A DNA stretch of 49,983 nucleotides from CAZWDL01 sp964632995 (GTDB lineage: Bacteria; Bacteroidota; Bacteroidia; Chitinophagales; Saprospiraceae): assembly GCA_964632995.1 (NCBI GenBank), contig CAZWDL010000045.1, forward strand, positions 1-49,983, read 5' to 3'. Positions 17,079 to 26,300 of this stretch are shown here, in pieces (the stretch's first letter is position 1; each line of letters opens with the position of its first letter). The translations under genes and the position numbers were made by a program. The notes under the pieces were generated by a model. It did no database searches. It saw only the letters and a list, made by a program, of their open reading frames with translations, and was not told the DNA's origin.

Positions 17079-18575
17079 TTACCCTTCCACTTCCGTCAGG
17101 CTGCGCAGATATTGGACCAGCAGCCTTACGCCGAAGCCGGTGGCGCTTTTTTGACCGGCGAATTCGGAATCCTGGAAAGCGACGCCTGCGACATCGAGAT
17201 GCGCCCAGGCGGGGTGCCGGTCGGTAAAGAACTCCAGAAACTTGGCGGCGGTAATGGCACCCGCGACAGGTTTGCCGCTGAAGTTACGGATATCGGCGAC
17301 GTCCGACTTCAGGTCCTCTTTATATACATCCCAGAGAGGCAGTCGCCAGACGCGTTCGCCGCACTCCTCAGCCGACCGGGTAAGTTGTTCGGCCAGTGCT
17401 CCGTTATTGGTGAACAGGCCGGCAGCGTGGTAACCCAAAGTTCTGACCGTGCTGCCGGTGAGGGTAGCCAGGTCGATAAGTGTCTCCGGGTGGTAATGCC
17501 GGATGAGATAAGAGAGGCCATCGGCGAGTATGAGTCGTCCTTCGGCATCAGTATCGATTACCTCTATGGTTTTTCCGCTGTGCGAGGATATCACGTCGCT
17601 GGGTTTGACGGCGTAGGCATCGACGCTGTTGTCGGTAGCCGGTACGATGCCGATGAGGTGCACCGGCAGCTTCAGACGGGCGGCTGCCTCCAGGGTGCCG
17701 AAAACGGCGGCGGCGCCTCCCATGTCGCTCTTCATAAGGTGCATGTTGGTGGAAGGCTTGATGGATAGTCCGCCTGTATCAAAGGTGACGCCTTTGCCCA
17801 CCAGGCCTACTTTTTTGTACTCGTGGTTACGGCTGTTTTCCGGGCGGTATTCCATGATGATAAATACGGGGTGGTGCGGGCTGCCCTGGTTGACGGCCAG
17901 AAGGGCATGCAACCCGTTTTTTTCGATTTCCGCCTTGTCGAGCACCCTTACAGTGTACCCGTATTTTTTGCCGGATTCCAGGGCCCACTTTCCGAGGTCC
18001 GCCGGTGTTTTCTTGTTACTGGGGGCGTTAACCAGGTTGAAGATGGAGCACTGGGTTTCGGCTATGATCCGGCCTCGCCCGGCGGCCTTCCCGGCCTCGC
18101 TTTCGCGGGCGGCGGGGAGGAAGAGCGTCAGGTTGGCCTCCGCTCCGTCCAGTGGATGTGGAGGCTCCGGTTCGCTTTTAAAGCGTCCGATCCGGTAAGC
18201 GCCCAAGAGCAATCCGTTGACGGCGGGTTCAACCCAGGCGGCGGCGGTTGTTTCTTCTTCCAGGAGAAAGTTGATACCCAGTTGCGGCTCCAGGTTGTCG
18301 CGGTATTGATGAGAAAAGCTTCGGAACGCTTTCAGGATATCCGCGAAACCGGGAGCTTTCCCAAGTCCCAGAAGGTAAAATCGACGGCCGTTGCGATCGT
18401 AGACCAGATGAGAGGCGCCGGCCTTGGCCTTAAAATCCCTTTTGAGCCGGGCGGCTGCCAGGCCTGTCAGCTCCTCAATTTTTTCCAGAACGGCGTCCTG
18501 GTTTCTACCCTCTTCTACCGGAATAATGAGGGGAGCAGAGAAGTTTGAAGGGTCGTGCTGTATCGTGATGGTCAT
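17079..18575 (-). CDS. M17 leucyl aminopeptidase
   Basis: This 498-residue cytosolic aminopeptidase removes N-terminal residues from peptides. The N-terminal macro-like domain spans about residues 1-170. The catalytic domain has VGLVGKGVTFDTGGLSIKP (metal-binding Lys/Asp), MKSDMGGAAAV and the M17 signature IDTDAEGRLILAD with the active-site Asp, Glu and Arg, then LATLTGS. Metal ligands and the bicarbonate-binding arginine are present. I start it at ATG 18575 (MTITIQHDPSNF); the frame extends to 18629 but the added residues are not typical. Confidence 0.94.
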   Translation of the reverse strand: MTITIQHDPSNFSAPLIIPVEEGRNQDAVLEKIEELTGLAAARLKRDFKAKAGASHLVYDRNGRRFYLLGLGKAPGFADILKAFRSFSHQYRDNLEPQLGINFLLEEETTAAAWVEPAVNGLLLGAYRIGRFKSEPEPPHPLDGAEANLTLFLPAARESEAGKAAGRGRIIAETQCSIFNLVNAPSNKKTPADLGKWALESGKKYGYTVRVLDKAEIEKNGLHALLAVNQGSPHHPVFIIMEYRPENSRNHEYKKVGLVGKGVTFDTGGLSIKPSTNMHLMKSDMGGAAAVFGTLEAAARLKLPVHLIGIVPATDNSVDAYAVKPSDVISSHSGKTIEVIDTDAEGRLILADGLSYLIRHYHPETLIDLATLTGSTVRTLGYHAAGLFTNNGALAEQLTRSAEECGERVWRLPLWDVYKEDLKSDVADIRNFSGKPVAGAITAAKFLEFFTDRHPAWAHLDVAGVAFQDSEFAGQKSATGFGVRLLVQYLRSLTEVEG

Positions 18576-18666
18576 AGGACAAAATCGGTACTTTTGGGGT
18601 GGAGCAATCGTTGGTGCTTTTCTACTCAACGGGTTGTTCCAGCCAGATTTGATGTATAGAGTTTTC

Positions 18667-19797
18667 TCAAGATGCGTCGAAAAACAGCCATTTCAGTGCT
18701 TTGGGGAACTCCTTTCCCCAGCGCTCTTCGTTGTGTTCTCCTTTTGGGTCTATAGATACCTTGAACTGAATATTGGCGGCGCTGCCGCTTTCCTCAAGGG
18801 CGCGTTTAAACTTTTTGATATTGGGCACCATATTGACGCTTTCTCCTTCACCGCCGTAGATATAAATTTTCATATCGTAGGGCTCCTCCATGTGAATGGA
18901 GTGAAAATGAATATTTGGCGCTACCCACAGCGAAGGAGAAAAAATCAACAGTTTACTGTACACCTCCGGATACATCAGCCCGGCGTAGATACTGATCAAA
19001 CCACCCATTGAGCTTCCTCCGATAGCAGTATGCGCCCGGTCAGGAATGGTTCGGAAGTGTTTGTCTACGAAGGGCTTGAGCGTTTCGGCGAGGAAGCGGA
19101 CGTATTGCTTGCCTTCCCCGGCGCCCAGCTTGGTTTTTAAAGAAGGCGTAAACTCTACGACCCGGTTCTCTCTGGCATGGTCAATGGCGATGATGATGAC
19201 GTCGGCCATATTTTTTTCGGCCAGTTGCGCCAGTTTCTTATCCAGGGCCCAGTTTCCGTAAGGAGCGTAATCATCGAACAGGTTTTGGCCATCCTGCAAG
19301 TAAAGAACAGGATAGCGGCGCTCTGTGTGCTCGTAATCATGAGGGAGAAGCGCTGTGATCCGGCGGGTCCTGATCAGCTGTGGGATTTCGAATGCTTCCG
19401 AGATAACGCGGATTTCAGGCAGCAGCCGGGGGGCGTAGTCAATACGGGGTTGTTTCCACCGGGGTACCTGGTCGATGACATGCCGGGACCGGGAGGAAAG
19501 ATGACGGTTGTTAACCAGCTGGCCTTGCCTGTCGATCTCTTCTCCGCTCCAGTCGCCACGAACGTATTTGTATTCCAGCACGGCCGGCAGCAAGCGGATA
19601 TCCGGAAAGACCAAACGGTATCGGTTTTCTTCCACTTTTTCCATTCTATAGGCTTCATCCGGTGCTCTCCAGTCGTTGAAGTTGCCCGTTAGATAAACGG
19701 GCGTGTCGCTTTGTTCTGCTGTCTTCATTTCAACGAGCAATGGCTCGGGATGGCTATCGGAGTGTTGTTCCGATGATCTGTTCTCACCCATAATCAC
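18667..19797 (-). CDS. Esterase of the PF00756/enterochelin-esterase type with N-terminal E-set domain
   Basis: The 376-residue protein has an N-terminal glycogen-binding/E-set-like domain (VYLTGNFNDWRAP, then YRLVFPD) at about residues 30-110. The alpha/beta hydrolase follows, with RRYPVLYLQDGQNLFDDYAPYG in overlapping pieces typical of Fes/esterase D proteins. The nucleophile is S263 in GGSSMGG, and the likely catalytic His is in GEHNEERW. No signal peptide is seen. Substrates in this family include siderophore esters and acetylated sugars, and none can be chosen here. Start may be 19797 or the ATG at 19791. It is divergent from the ROK kinase gene and has a -7 box at 19807-19814. Confidence 0.85.
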   Translation of the reverse strand: MIMGENRSSEQHSDSHPEPLLVEMKTAEQSDTPVYLTGNFNDWRAPDEAYRMEKVEENRYRLVFPDIRLLPAVLEYKYVRGDWSGEEIDRQGQLVNNRHLSSRSRHVIDQVPRWKQPRIDYAPRLLPEIRVISEAFEIPQLIRTRRITALLPHDYEHTERRYPVLYLQDGQNLFDDYAPYGNWALDKKLAQLAEKNMADVIIIAIDHARENRVVEFTPSLKTKLGAGEGKQYVRFLAETLKPFVDKHFRTIPDRAHTAIGGSSMGGLISIYAGLMYPEVYSKLLIFSPSLWVAPNIHFHSIHMEEPYDMKIYIYGGEGESVNMVPNIKKFKRALEESGSAANIQFKVSIDPKGEHNEERWGKEFPKALKWLFFDAS

Positions 19798-19806
19798 ATA
19801 AAATTA

Positions 19807-19814
19807 CAAATATA
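19807..19814 (-). promoter_or_regulatory. -7 box upstream of the esterase gene
   Basis: On the minus strand the sequence is TATATTTG, matching TAnnTTTG. It is only 9 bp from the ATG at 19797, which favours the internal ATG at 19791 or a very short leader. Confidence 0.4.
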
Positions 19815-19894
19815 GGCGTGTTTGGATATACTATTCTACGGAAAGTTGTAATTTTTGCTGTCCTCCAAGATTTGTTTGACGAAAAAACAAGACG

Positions 19895-20797
19895 ATGAAA
19901 CCAGTATGGGGCATAGACCTGGGCGGAACCAAGATTGAGGGAGCGATCCTGGGGTCTCCTGAAAGTGCGACAGTTATCAACCGGATGCGTATTCCCACCG
20001 AGCAAGAGAAGGGGTACCGGCACATCATCAACCAGATTGTCAAGCTGGTTGATAAAATGCGGGAAGACAGCGGGCTGAGCCCGGAGAAGATCGGTATCGG
20101 CACCCCCGGCTCTTTTGATCCTAATACGGGTTTGCACAAGAACAGCAATACGACCTGCCTGAATGGTATGCCTTTTCGCAAGGATTTGCAGGAAGCCCTG
20201 GGACTGCCGCTGAATATGGCTAATGACGCCAACTGTTTTGCGATGGCGGAAGCCCGGCTGGGTGTCGTGCGCGAAGAGATGCCTGAGGCCCGGGTGGTGT
20301 TCGGCGTGATTATGGGTACCGGTGTCGGCGGCGGAGTAGTCATCAACGGGCAGGTGATCAACGGCCGGCAAGGCATCGCCGGTGAATGGGGGCACAACTA
20401 TCTCGATGATTCCGGCGGCCCCTGCTACTGCGGCAAAGTCGGTTGTGTGGAAACCCTCATCTCGGGGCCGGCACTGGAACGGTACTACGAAAAGATCAGC
20501 GGAGAGCAGCGGCGCCTGCGCGAAATTGTGGAACGGCACCGGGCAGGCAGCGATGCCCACGCTACCCAAACCGTCAAGCGCCTGGTTTACTTTTTCGGCA
20601 AAGGACTTTCCAGCGTAGTCAACCTGATCGATCCCGATGCCATCGTACTGGGCGGCGGGCTCGGCAATATCGACTTATTATACGATCAGGGTGTTGAATC
20701 AGTCCGGAACTTCGTTTTCAATACCCGCCTGGATACGGTGTTCCTGGCGCCCCGGCTGGGCGACAGCGCGGGCGTGTTTGGAGCAGCATTGCTGTGA
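19895..20797 (+). CDS. ROK family sugar kinase (glucokinase-like)
   Basis: The 300-residue protein is a ROK kinase that would phosphorylate a hexose, probably glucose, with ATP. It has the phosphate-1 motif GIDLGGTKIEGAIL at the N-terminus, the catalytic Asp in MANDANCFAMAEA, GVIMGTGVGGGVV, and the zinc site GEWGHN with CYCGKVGCVE. The adenosine region is IVLGGGLGN. There is no N-terminal helix-turn-helix, so it is an enzyme and not a ROK repressor. Exact sugar specificity (glucose, fructose or N-acetyl sugars) is not certain. Confidence 0.92.
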   Translation: MKPVWGIDLGGTKIEGAILGSPESATVINRMRIPTEQEKGYRHIINQIVKLVDKMREDSGLSPEKIGIGTPGSFDPNTGLHKNSNTTCLNGMPFRKDLQEALGLPLNMANDANCFAMAEARLGVVREEMPEARVVFGVIMGTGVGGGVVINGQVINGRQGIAGEWGHNYLDDSGGPCYCGKVGCVETLISGPALERYYEKISGEQRRLREIVERHRAGSDAHATQTVKRLVYFFGKGLSSVVNLIDPDAIVLGGGLGNIDLLYDQGVESVRNFVFNTRLDTVFLAPRLGDSAGVFGAALL

Positions 20798-21010
20798 GCT
20801 GAACCGGGGACTTCTTGATCAACCTCGTCAGCTTAACCCGGATCACTGGTGAGGTGTTGTGACGTTATGCCTGCAGGTAATTCAAGGCCGGCCACTTTTG
20901 TCAGGCAGCTGGCCGAAATAATAAACCTACCCATTTGTGTAGGTGCCCTCCTTGCCCGGGTGCTGTAGCTTTCATGAGCGATTTGAAAAAGCTCACAGAT
21001 CACCGGATTC
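20798..21010. other. Intergenic region with a recurring TTAACCCGGAT motif
   Basis: No gene is seen. TTAACCCGGATCACTGGTGA at 20833-20852 resembles sequences at 32017 and 49860 (see the inverted repeat at 32018-32109). Confidence 0.3.
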
Positions 21011-21853
21011 ATGATAAAGAAAGAGACTCAGCGAAGGCTGCCTCCCCTAAGTTTTGTGCCACTTTTCGCCACATTGACAAAAAGTGCCGGGGTGGCCCCG
21101 GCCTTTGTAGAGTTTGGCCCGTTACTGTCAGGTCTCGAGTGGGAAATCTTCTTTATCGGGTTTTTACTGATCCTGGTTTTTGTTCTGCTGATTTTGTTGG
21201 TTTATTCTAACTTCCGGGCCAGGCAGCTGGCTCGCCGGGCACAGGAACGGTTGCGGGAGAAAGTGGCGCAGGACTTTCACGATGAACTGGGAAGCAAACT
21301 CACCATCATTACTTTGTACAGTGAATTGACCCGGCAGGTGATCGATGACGATACGGGGCCGGCACAACAGTATCTGGAAAAAATCAGCCGGACGACTGTC
21401 GAGGCCTACGGGTCTATGAAAGATCTCATCTGGTCTCTCAAACCCGTGGAAGATACTCTGGAAGACCTGGGGCAGCGTTTGCAGCTCACGGCGCAGGAGT
21501 TGTTTGAAGAGGCGGGCATCCGGTACCATGTCGAAGTGCTGCCGGGCGACCGAAACCAGCTTCTCCCCCACGATTTCAAGCGTCATGTGTTGCTGATCCT
21601 GAAAGAAGCGATGCACAATGCCCTGCGGCACTCGAATTGCACAGCGGTGCGCCTTGAGCTGGAGCGGCGCGAGGGCATTTTACGGGCCAGGCTGACGGAT
21701 AACGGCTGCGGCTTCGATCCCGGTGGCTCCTTACAGGGGGAGGGCATGAAGAATATGAAAAACCGGGCCCGTCAACTTCGGGGTGAACTGCAGATCCGTT
21801 CGTCAGGGCAGGGCACGGAGGTGCTCCTGCGCTGCCCCCTGCCGGCGAACTGA
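21011..21853 (+). CDS. Short sensor histidine kinase (LuxR-system HisKA_3-like)
   Basis: The 280-residue kinase has one membrane helix (about residues 40-62, FFIGFLLILVFVLLILLVY) followed directly by a dimerisation helix with the phospho-acceptor H90 in AQDFHDELGSKL. The HATPase domain follows, with LLILKEAMHNALRHS (N box), LTDNGCGFD (G1) and GEGMKNMKNRA (G2). There is essentially no sensor domain. In Bacteroidota such kinase cores often follow a large periplasmic propeller plus Y_Y_Y domain, so this may be a reduced version or need a partner. The start codon is uncertain. It probably phosphorylates the NarL-type regulator encoded 269 bp downstream. Confidence 0.82.
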   Translation: MIKKETQRRLPPLSFVPLFATLTKSAGVAPAFVEFGPLLSGLEWEIFFIGFLLILVFVLLILLVYSNFRARQLARRAQERLREKVAQDFHDELGSKLTIITLYSELTRQVIDDDTGPAQQYLEKISRTTVEAYGSMKDLIWSLKPVEDTLEDLGQRLQLTAQELFEEAGIRYHVEVLPGDRNQLLPHDFKRHVLLILKEAMHNALRHSNCTAVRLELERREGILRARLTDNGCGFDPGGSLQGEGMKNMKNRARQLRGELQIRSSGQGTEVLLRCPLPAN

Positions 21854-22122
21854 GCCCAAAACTGAAATTTGTCAGCCGGCCGGCAAAAACGGTCTGGTAC
21901 TGCAACTTTCCGGATTGATGAAAGTCTTTCAATAGAATTGTTGCGATAGAGTAATCGGGTGGAGAAAAAAATAAATTTTAACCCTCTGAGGACTCCTGTC
22001 GCAACAACTCTAATTAACAAACAAACAGCCTCTGAATAGGCATAAGCGGTCGAATAGGGCCGGAGAAATAAGCGATCCATTGTGAAATGCAATGGGGCGC
22101 AATCACCCGACAATAAAATATT

Positions 22123-22746
22123 ATGATTTCTGTAGCAATCGTTGATGATCATCGCGATATTAGAGAAGGTCTGCAGAATATCCTGAATATGGCGGACGGT
22201 TTTCGCTGCGTGGCCACTTACGCCAACGCCGAGTCGGCCATCGAAGGTGTTCTGGCCCTGCATCCGAATGTCGTATTAATGGACATTGAACTGCCGGAAA
22301 TGTCCGGTATTGAGTGCGTCAAAATTTTGAAGCGCCGCTTACCCGGGCTCAATATCATCATGTTGAGCTCCTACACAGATGACAAACACGTTTTTCAATC
22401 GCTCAGAGCCGGCGCCTACGGATACCTCTCCAAAAACATTTTCCCCTCCAAATTGCTAAAGGCCATCACCGAGGTAGAAGGTGGTGGAGCCCCCATGGAT
22501 GCATCCATTGCCCGGCGGGTAGTTTCTTCTTTCAGCAACCGGCTTAAGTCTCTGCCCCGCCTTTCAGAGCGGGAGCAGGATGTGCTGCAGTTGCTTTGTG
22601 AAGGGCAGAGTTATAAGACAATGGCCGAGAAGCTGTTTGTCAGCCCTAATACAATTCGGTTTCATCTTAAAAATATCTATAAAAAACTGGAGGTGAACTC
22701 CCGGCATGAGGCCGTCATCAAAGCCTCCCGGGTGGGCATGGCCTGA
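22123..22746 (+). CDS. NarL/FixJ-type response regulator
   Basis: The 207-residue protein has an N-terminal receiver domain with acidic pocket VDDH, phospho-acceptor D54 in VVLMDIELPEMSG, and conserved Ser/Thr and Lys (MLSSY, GYLSKN). The C-terminal LuxR-type helix-turn-helix has LSEREQDVLQLLCEGQSYK and VSPNTIRFHLKNIYKKLEV. It is a DNA-binding transcription factor. The histidine kinase just upstream is its likely partner. The 269-bp space between them holds no other gene. Confidence 0.93.
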   Translation: MISVAIVDDHRDIREGLQNILNMADGFRCVATYANAESAIEGVLALHPNVVLMDIELPEMSGIECVKILKRRLPGLNIIMLSSYTDDKHVFQSLRAGAYGYLSKNIFPSKLLKAITEVEGGGAPMDASIARRVVSSFSNRLKSLPRLSEREQDVLQLLCEGQSYKTMAEKLFVSPNTIRFHLKNIYKKLEVNSRHEAVIKASRVGMA

Positions 22747-22847
22747 AAACTACACAGCCATGTGGGGGGCGCCGACCCCTTATTTAGGCTATTTTGTATA
22801 AACGCGAAAGCGCTACGGGATGGATTCAGGTCTGTTCCCTCAACTTT

Positions 22848-22878
22848 GGAACTATTGAGAGTTTTTTCATACTAATCC
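22848..22878 (+). repeat. 31-nt direct repeat, copy 1
   Basis: The sequence runs from GGAACTA to ACTAATCC with GAGAGTTTTTTCATA in the middle. It is repeated at 23117-23147 with one difference (T/A at position 8). Each copy is followed within 10 bp by a strong terminator hairpin, so the pair may mark two small RNA genes or leader elements. Confidence 0.7.
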
Positions 22879-22887
22879 GATTTGTCA

Positions 22888-22915
22888 TTACTGCGCGGTG
22901 GCCACCGCGCAGTAA
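22888..22915 (+). terminator. Intrinsic terminator, perfect palindrome
   Basis: A perfect 28-bp palindrome (14-bp arms, TTACTGCGCGGTGG and its complement) is followed by CTTTTTT. It is a strong terminator downstream of the response regulator gene and of repeat copy 1. Confidence 0.8.
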
Positions 22916-23068
22916 CTTTTTTCCGGCTTACTGCGAGATGAGAAAAACGGGTGGAACAAGCCCGGCAGCAGAGCGTAATTGGTCCTTTTCGATAAACGAC
23001 CCGGATTGATCGATGAGTAGGAGAAAAGAGGGAAACTAAGAAGAAAAAAAGAGCGTTATAGAGATATA

Positions 23069-23110
23069 AAAAATGAGTTACCCAGATTTACGGCCGAGCA
23101 ACTCATTTTT
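23069..23110. terminator. AT-rich hairpin, possible bidirectional terminator
   Basis: AAAAATGAGTT (23069-23079) and AACTCATTTTT (23100-23110) form an 11-bp stem with A and T tracts on both outer sides. It lies 7 bp before repeat copy 2. Confidence 0.55.
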
Positions 23111-23116
23111 AATTAA

Positions 23117-23147
23117 GGAACTAATGAGAGTTTTTTCATACTAATCC
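23117..23147 (+). repeat. 31-nt direct repeat, copy 2
   Basis: This copy is 30/31 identical to 22848-22878 and is again followed by a terminator hairpin (23155-23178). The unrelated sequence between the copies and the different hairpins argue against a simple recent tandem duplication and suggest that the 31 nt themselves are under constraint. Confidence 0.7.
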
Positions 23148-23154
23148 AACTGAC

Positions 23155-23186
23155 GTGCTGTGCCTGAGGGTACAGCACCTTTTTTT
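23155..23186 (+). terminator. Intrinsic terminator after repeat copy 2
   Basis: GTGCTGTGCC and GGTACAGCAC form a 10-bp stem with one mismatch and a TGAG loop, followed by CTTTTTTT. Confidence 0.75.
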
Positions 23187-23232
23187 GTTAAACAAATGTA
23201 AACAATCCACTCCTAATTCCCAAATTTCATAA

Positions 23233-23279
23233 AATACAAAAGGGCGCAGCCGGTCAATACGGCTGCGCCCTTTTGTATT
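23233..23279. terminator. Strong bidirectional terminator
   Basis: A perfect 20-bp stem (23233-23252 with 23260-23279) with loop GTCAATA has A and T tracts built into the stem ends, so it should work in both directions between the convergent genes. Confidence 0.8.
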
Positions 23280-23334
23280 ATTAACTCCTGTTGGGCGAAT
23301 AAGTAAACCGTGTAGAGCTATCCCGTTTTTCGGG

Positions 23335-23377
23335 AAAACTGAAGAGGGGGGAGATTGTCTTCCTCCTCTTCAGTTTT
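23335..23377 (-). terminator. Terminator of the metalloprotease/barrel gene
   Basis: AAAACTGAAGAGG (23335-23347) pairs with CCTCTTCAGTTTT (23365-23377) directly after the stop codon of the minus-strand gene at 23379. Confidence 0.7.
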
Positions 23378-23378
23378 T

Positions 23379-26300
23379 TTACCAGCCCGGGAACAAGTTC
23401 AACCCGAAGATGGGCTTTGCATTCGGTTGCAGGGGCCAGGCCAGATATGGTTCGAGCACTATGGCGCCGAAGAGGTTGACGCGCAGAGAAGTGCCGGCGC
23501 TAAAGATCGGCTTTACCTGATCAAAGCGGGTGCCGTCGATCTCGCTTACCGTACCATTGAATTGCTCAAAGTCAAACCAGGTGATACCTCCGTCGACGAA
23601 GAAGTTGAGGTCGGAGAACAGCAATCCCGACTTGATCATGGCTAGCCGTTCGGGGCCGGTAAAGGGAATGCGTACCTCGAAGTTGCCCACTACGATTTTG
23701 CTGCCGAACAGATTGTCGAGCGACTGGCCGTTTTCCACCAGCATGCGTTCTGCTTCCGCGGAGTTATAGCCGCGCACGTACCAGGGCGAGCCCAGGTAAA
23801 GGGGGAACAGATTATCGCTGTTGCCGCCATAGCGTCCGTAGTGGTAAGCCCGGAAAGCCAGTGACACGGGACGCAGGAAGGTATACTTGCGATAGTCAAT
23901 CGTCGGAGCGGTGTAATTGAACTCGCCGAAGAATTGATCTACACCTACGCGGAAACGGGAGCCCTGCAGCGGGGCGGTCAGGCCGAAGTAGGAGTTGTCA
24001 CCGACAAAGGCGCCCCCCACGTTGAAAAGGTTAAATCCCGGTGGGGAATCCAGCTTTTCTCTTTCCTGGAGGACGAGTTGTCCGAAGGGGTCGTAAAACT
24101 GGTTGAAGCGATCGACGCGGGAGCTGTAACGGGCGTAGGAAGCCTGGGCCTCCAGGCGCAGGTTCCTGTTGAAGGGAAAGGAAGCAAAAAGGCTTGCTTT
24201 GTCCTCAAAAATCCGTTGAATATCGAAAGCGTACTGTTCTACCGGAATGGTTCCTCCCTCAAAGCTGAGGGAGTCGAAACCCACGAAGCCTCCGCCGGCG
24301 CTCCGGAACGGGATGTGGGAAATGCCCGCGCCCCATTTGACGCGATGCTTGCGGTTGAAATAGGCGACCATGCCTCCAAAGTCGTAAATCTCACCATTCA
24401 TGGCCAGGCTGGTGTACAGCGAGTTGTTCCCTACGACGTCGCTGAAGATCATATCGACGCCGCCGGCAACGCCCGTCGTCGTACCGAAAGCATTGCTGGA
24501 ACCGATGCCCACACCGGTGGAACCGGTCACGAAGTCGAGTTTGAAATTGGCTTCGTACGGCACCTCGGCAAAGTTGGCCGGGGCCAGCGGGGGGAAGTCA
24601 TCGAGCCGGTCGAGCTGCGTGTCGACCAGGTCGGTAGCCTTCGGGTTGGGCCGCGGCAGATGAGCGGCAGAGAAGTCGACATCCATCGGGTCAACCTCCT
24701 CCATCAGGTAGTCATCGGGCCGGGCGAGATATACCTCATAGGTATTTTGACTGAAGTAGGTGTAAATCAGCCGCTCCCGCTTAATGGCCATGCTCATGGC
24801 CGGTGCGTAGTGCGTAATGCCGCTGACGCCCGTCAGATAGTTGGTCAGTTGGTAGACCTTTCCGGTAGCCGGTTCGTACTCGTAGATGTTGCGGTAGCCG
24901 TCGCGGTTAGACAGAAAGAGAATATTGCCGTCCGGATCGACAACGGGATTGAGGTTGTCGGCGCCGGGGAAGATCATCAACTGCTCGGTCTCTTCCGTCC
25001 TGGTATCGAGGATGGCCAGGTTGAATGACCACTTGCCGTTCTTACGGCCCGACTCAAAGCTTAGTTGATCGGTGGAAAAGACGATGCGCTCGCCGTCGGG
25101 CATCCAGTGGGGAAGTAGTTCGGAGTAGTGGTTGTCGGTCAATTGCTCCACTTCCTTGGTACGGACGTCAAAGGAGTAAAGGTCCACCTGCCCTTCCACC
25201 AGGCCGGCGACGGCGATGCTGCGGCCGTCGGGCGACCAGTTGGGGTTGCTGAAGGCCGGCACGCCTTTCAACGGAGATTCCATTACCGTTTTGCCGGATT
25301 CCACATCTTTGACAATGAGAATGTTGCGGCCCTTACTGAAGCCGACGAAAGCAAACTGCCGGCTGTCGGGCGACCAGGTGCCGGCCGATTCGATATAGTT
25401 AAAATCATCGATGTGGCTGTTTTTCGTCGAGCTGGCCACCTTCCGGATAATCTTACCATCGCGGATATCGGCCAGATACAGATCGATGGAAAAGAGATCT
25501 TTTTCCGAAAGGAAAATGACATAACGACCGTTGGGGCTGATGACCGGAGCGATATTTATACGGCCGCCCTGTTCTTCACCGACGAGCTCGCGCCCGATGA
25601 AGTTTTCCTCTTTATCGCGCAGAAAGGGATCATACTGGCGCTTTAGCGAATTGACCCACAGCTCTGACAGGTTCTCGGCGCTCATGCCCAATATCTGTTG
25701 GCTGGCGACCTCAAAGCCGTACATAGCGGTGAACTTGAAGAAGGGAGCGATGATCTCATCACCGCGCAATCCTGTAATAAAGGACCAGAATGCCTGACCG
25801 TAGCGGTACGGGAAGTACTTCGGGTTTTGCAGGTCCTTGAGTGTAGGAATATTGTCGTTGAGAACGGCGTCGCGCATCCACATGGCCGTGTGGGCATCCA
25901 CACTGCCGATCGACATGTATTCCGCCAGGCCTTCGACCATCCACAGCGGCAGGTTGCTCAGGCTGCGCAGAGAAGTAGAATCACTTTGCAGGATCATGTT
26001 GTACTGAAAGGCGTGGACCAGTTCGTGGCCGAGTACATGGAATGACTGCTGGTTGGACATGGCGAAGGGCAATATCACGCGATTTTTAAAGGCTTCGGTT
26101 ACCCCGCCGGTGCCGACGCCGATCCGGCCGTTGATGGCGTTCGTCTGTTGAAAATCAGCGTGATCACTGTATAGGATAATGGGGTTCTTGGAGTAGATGG
26201 TGTCGCCAAGCACCTGCATGTGCATGTTATACCATTGCTCCGCCCAGTTGGAGTACCTGTTCAGGGCCTCCTGATTATCCAGGTAGTGATAAATTTCGAA

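Larger units (their letters stand above)
22747..23378. other. 632-bp gene-free region with repeats and terminators
   Basis: No protein gene is convincing here. The region holds two copies of a 31-nt element, each with its own terminator, plus an AT-rich hairpin at 23069-23110, a 20-bp stem terminator at 23233-23279 and the terminator of the minus-strand gene at 23335-23377. Five terminator-like structures between two convergent genes are more than needed, so one or two small RNAs are possible. Confidence 0.6.
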
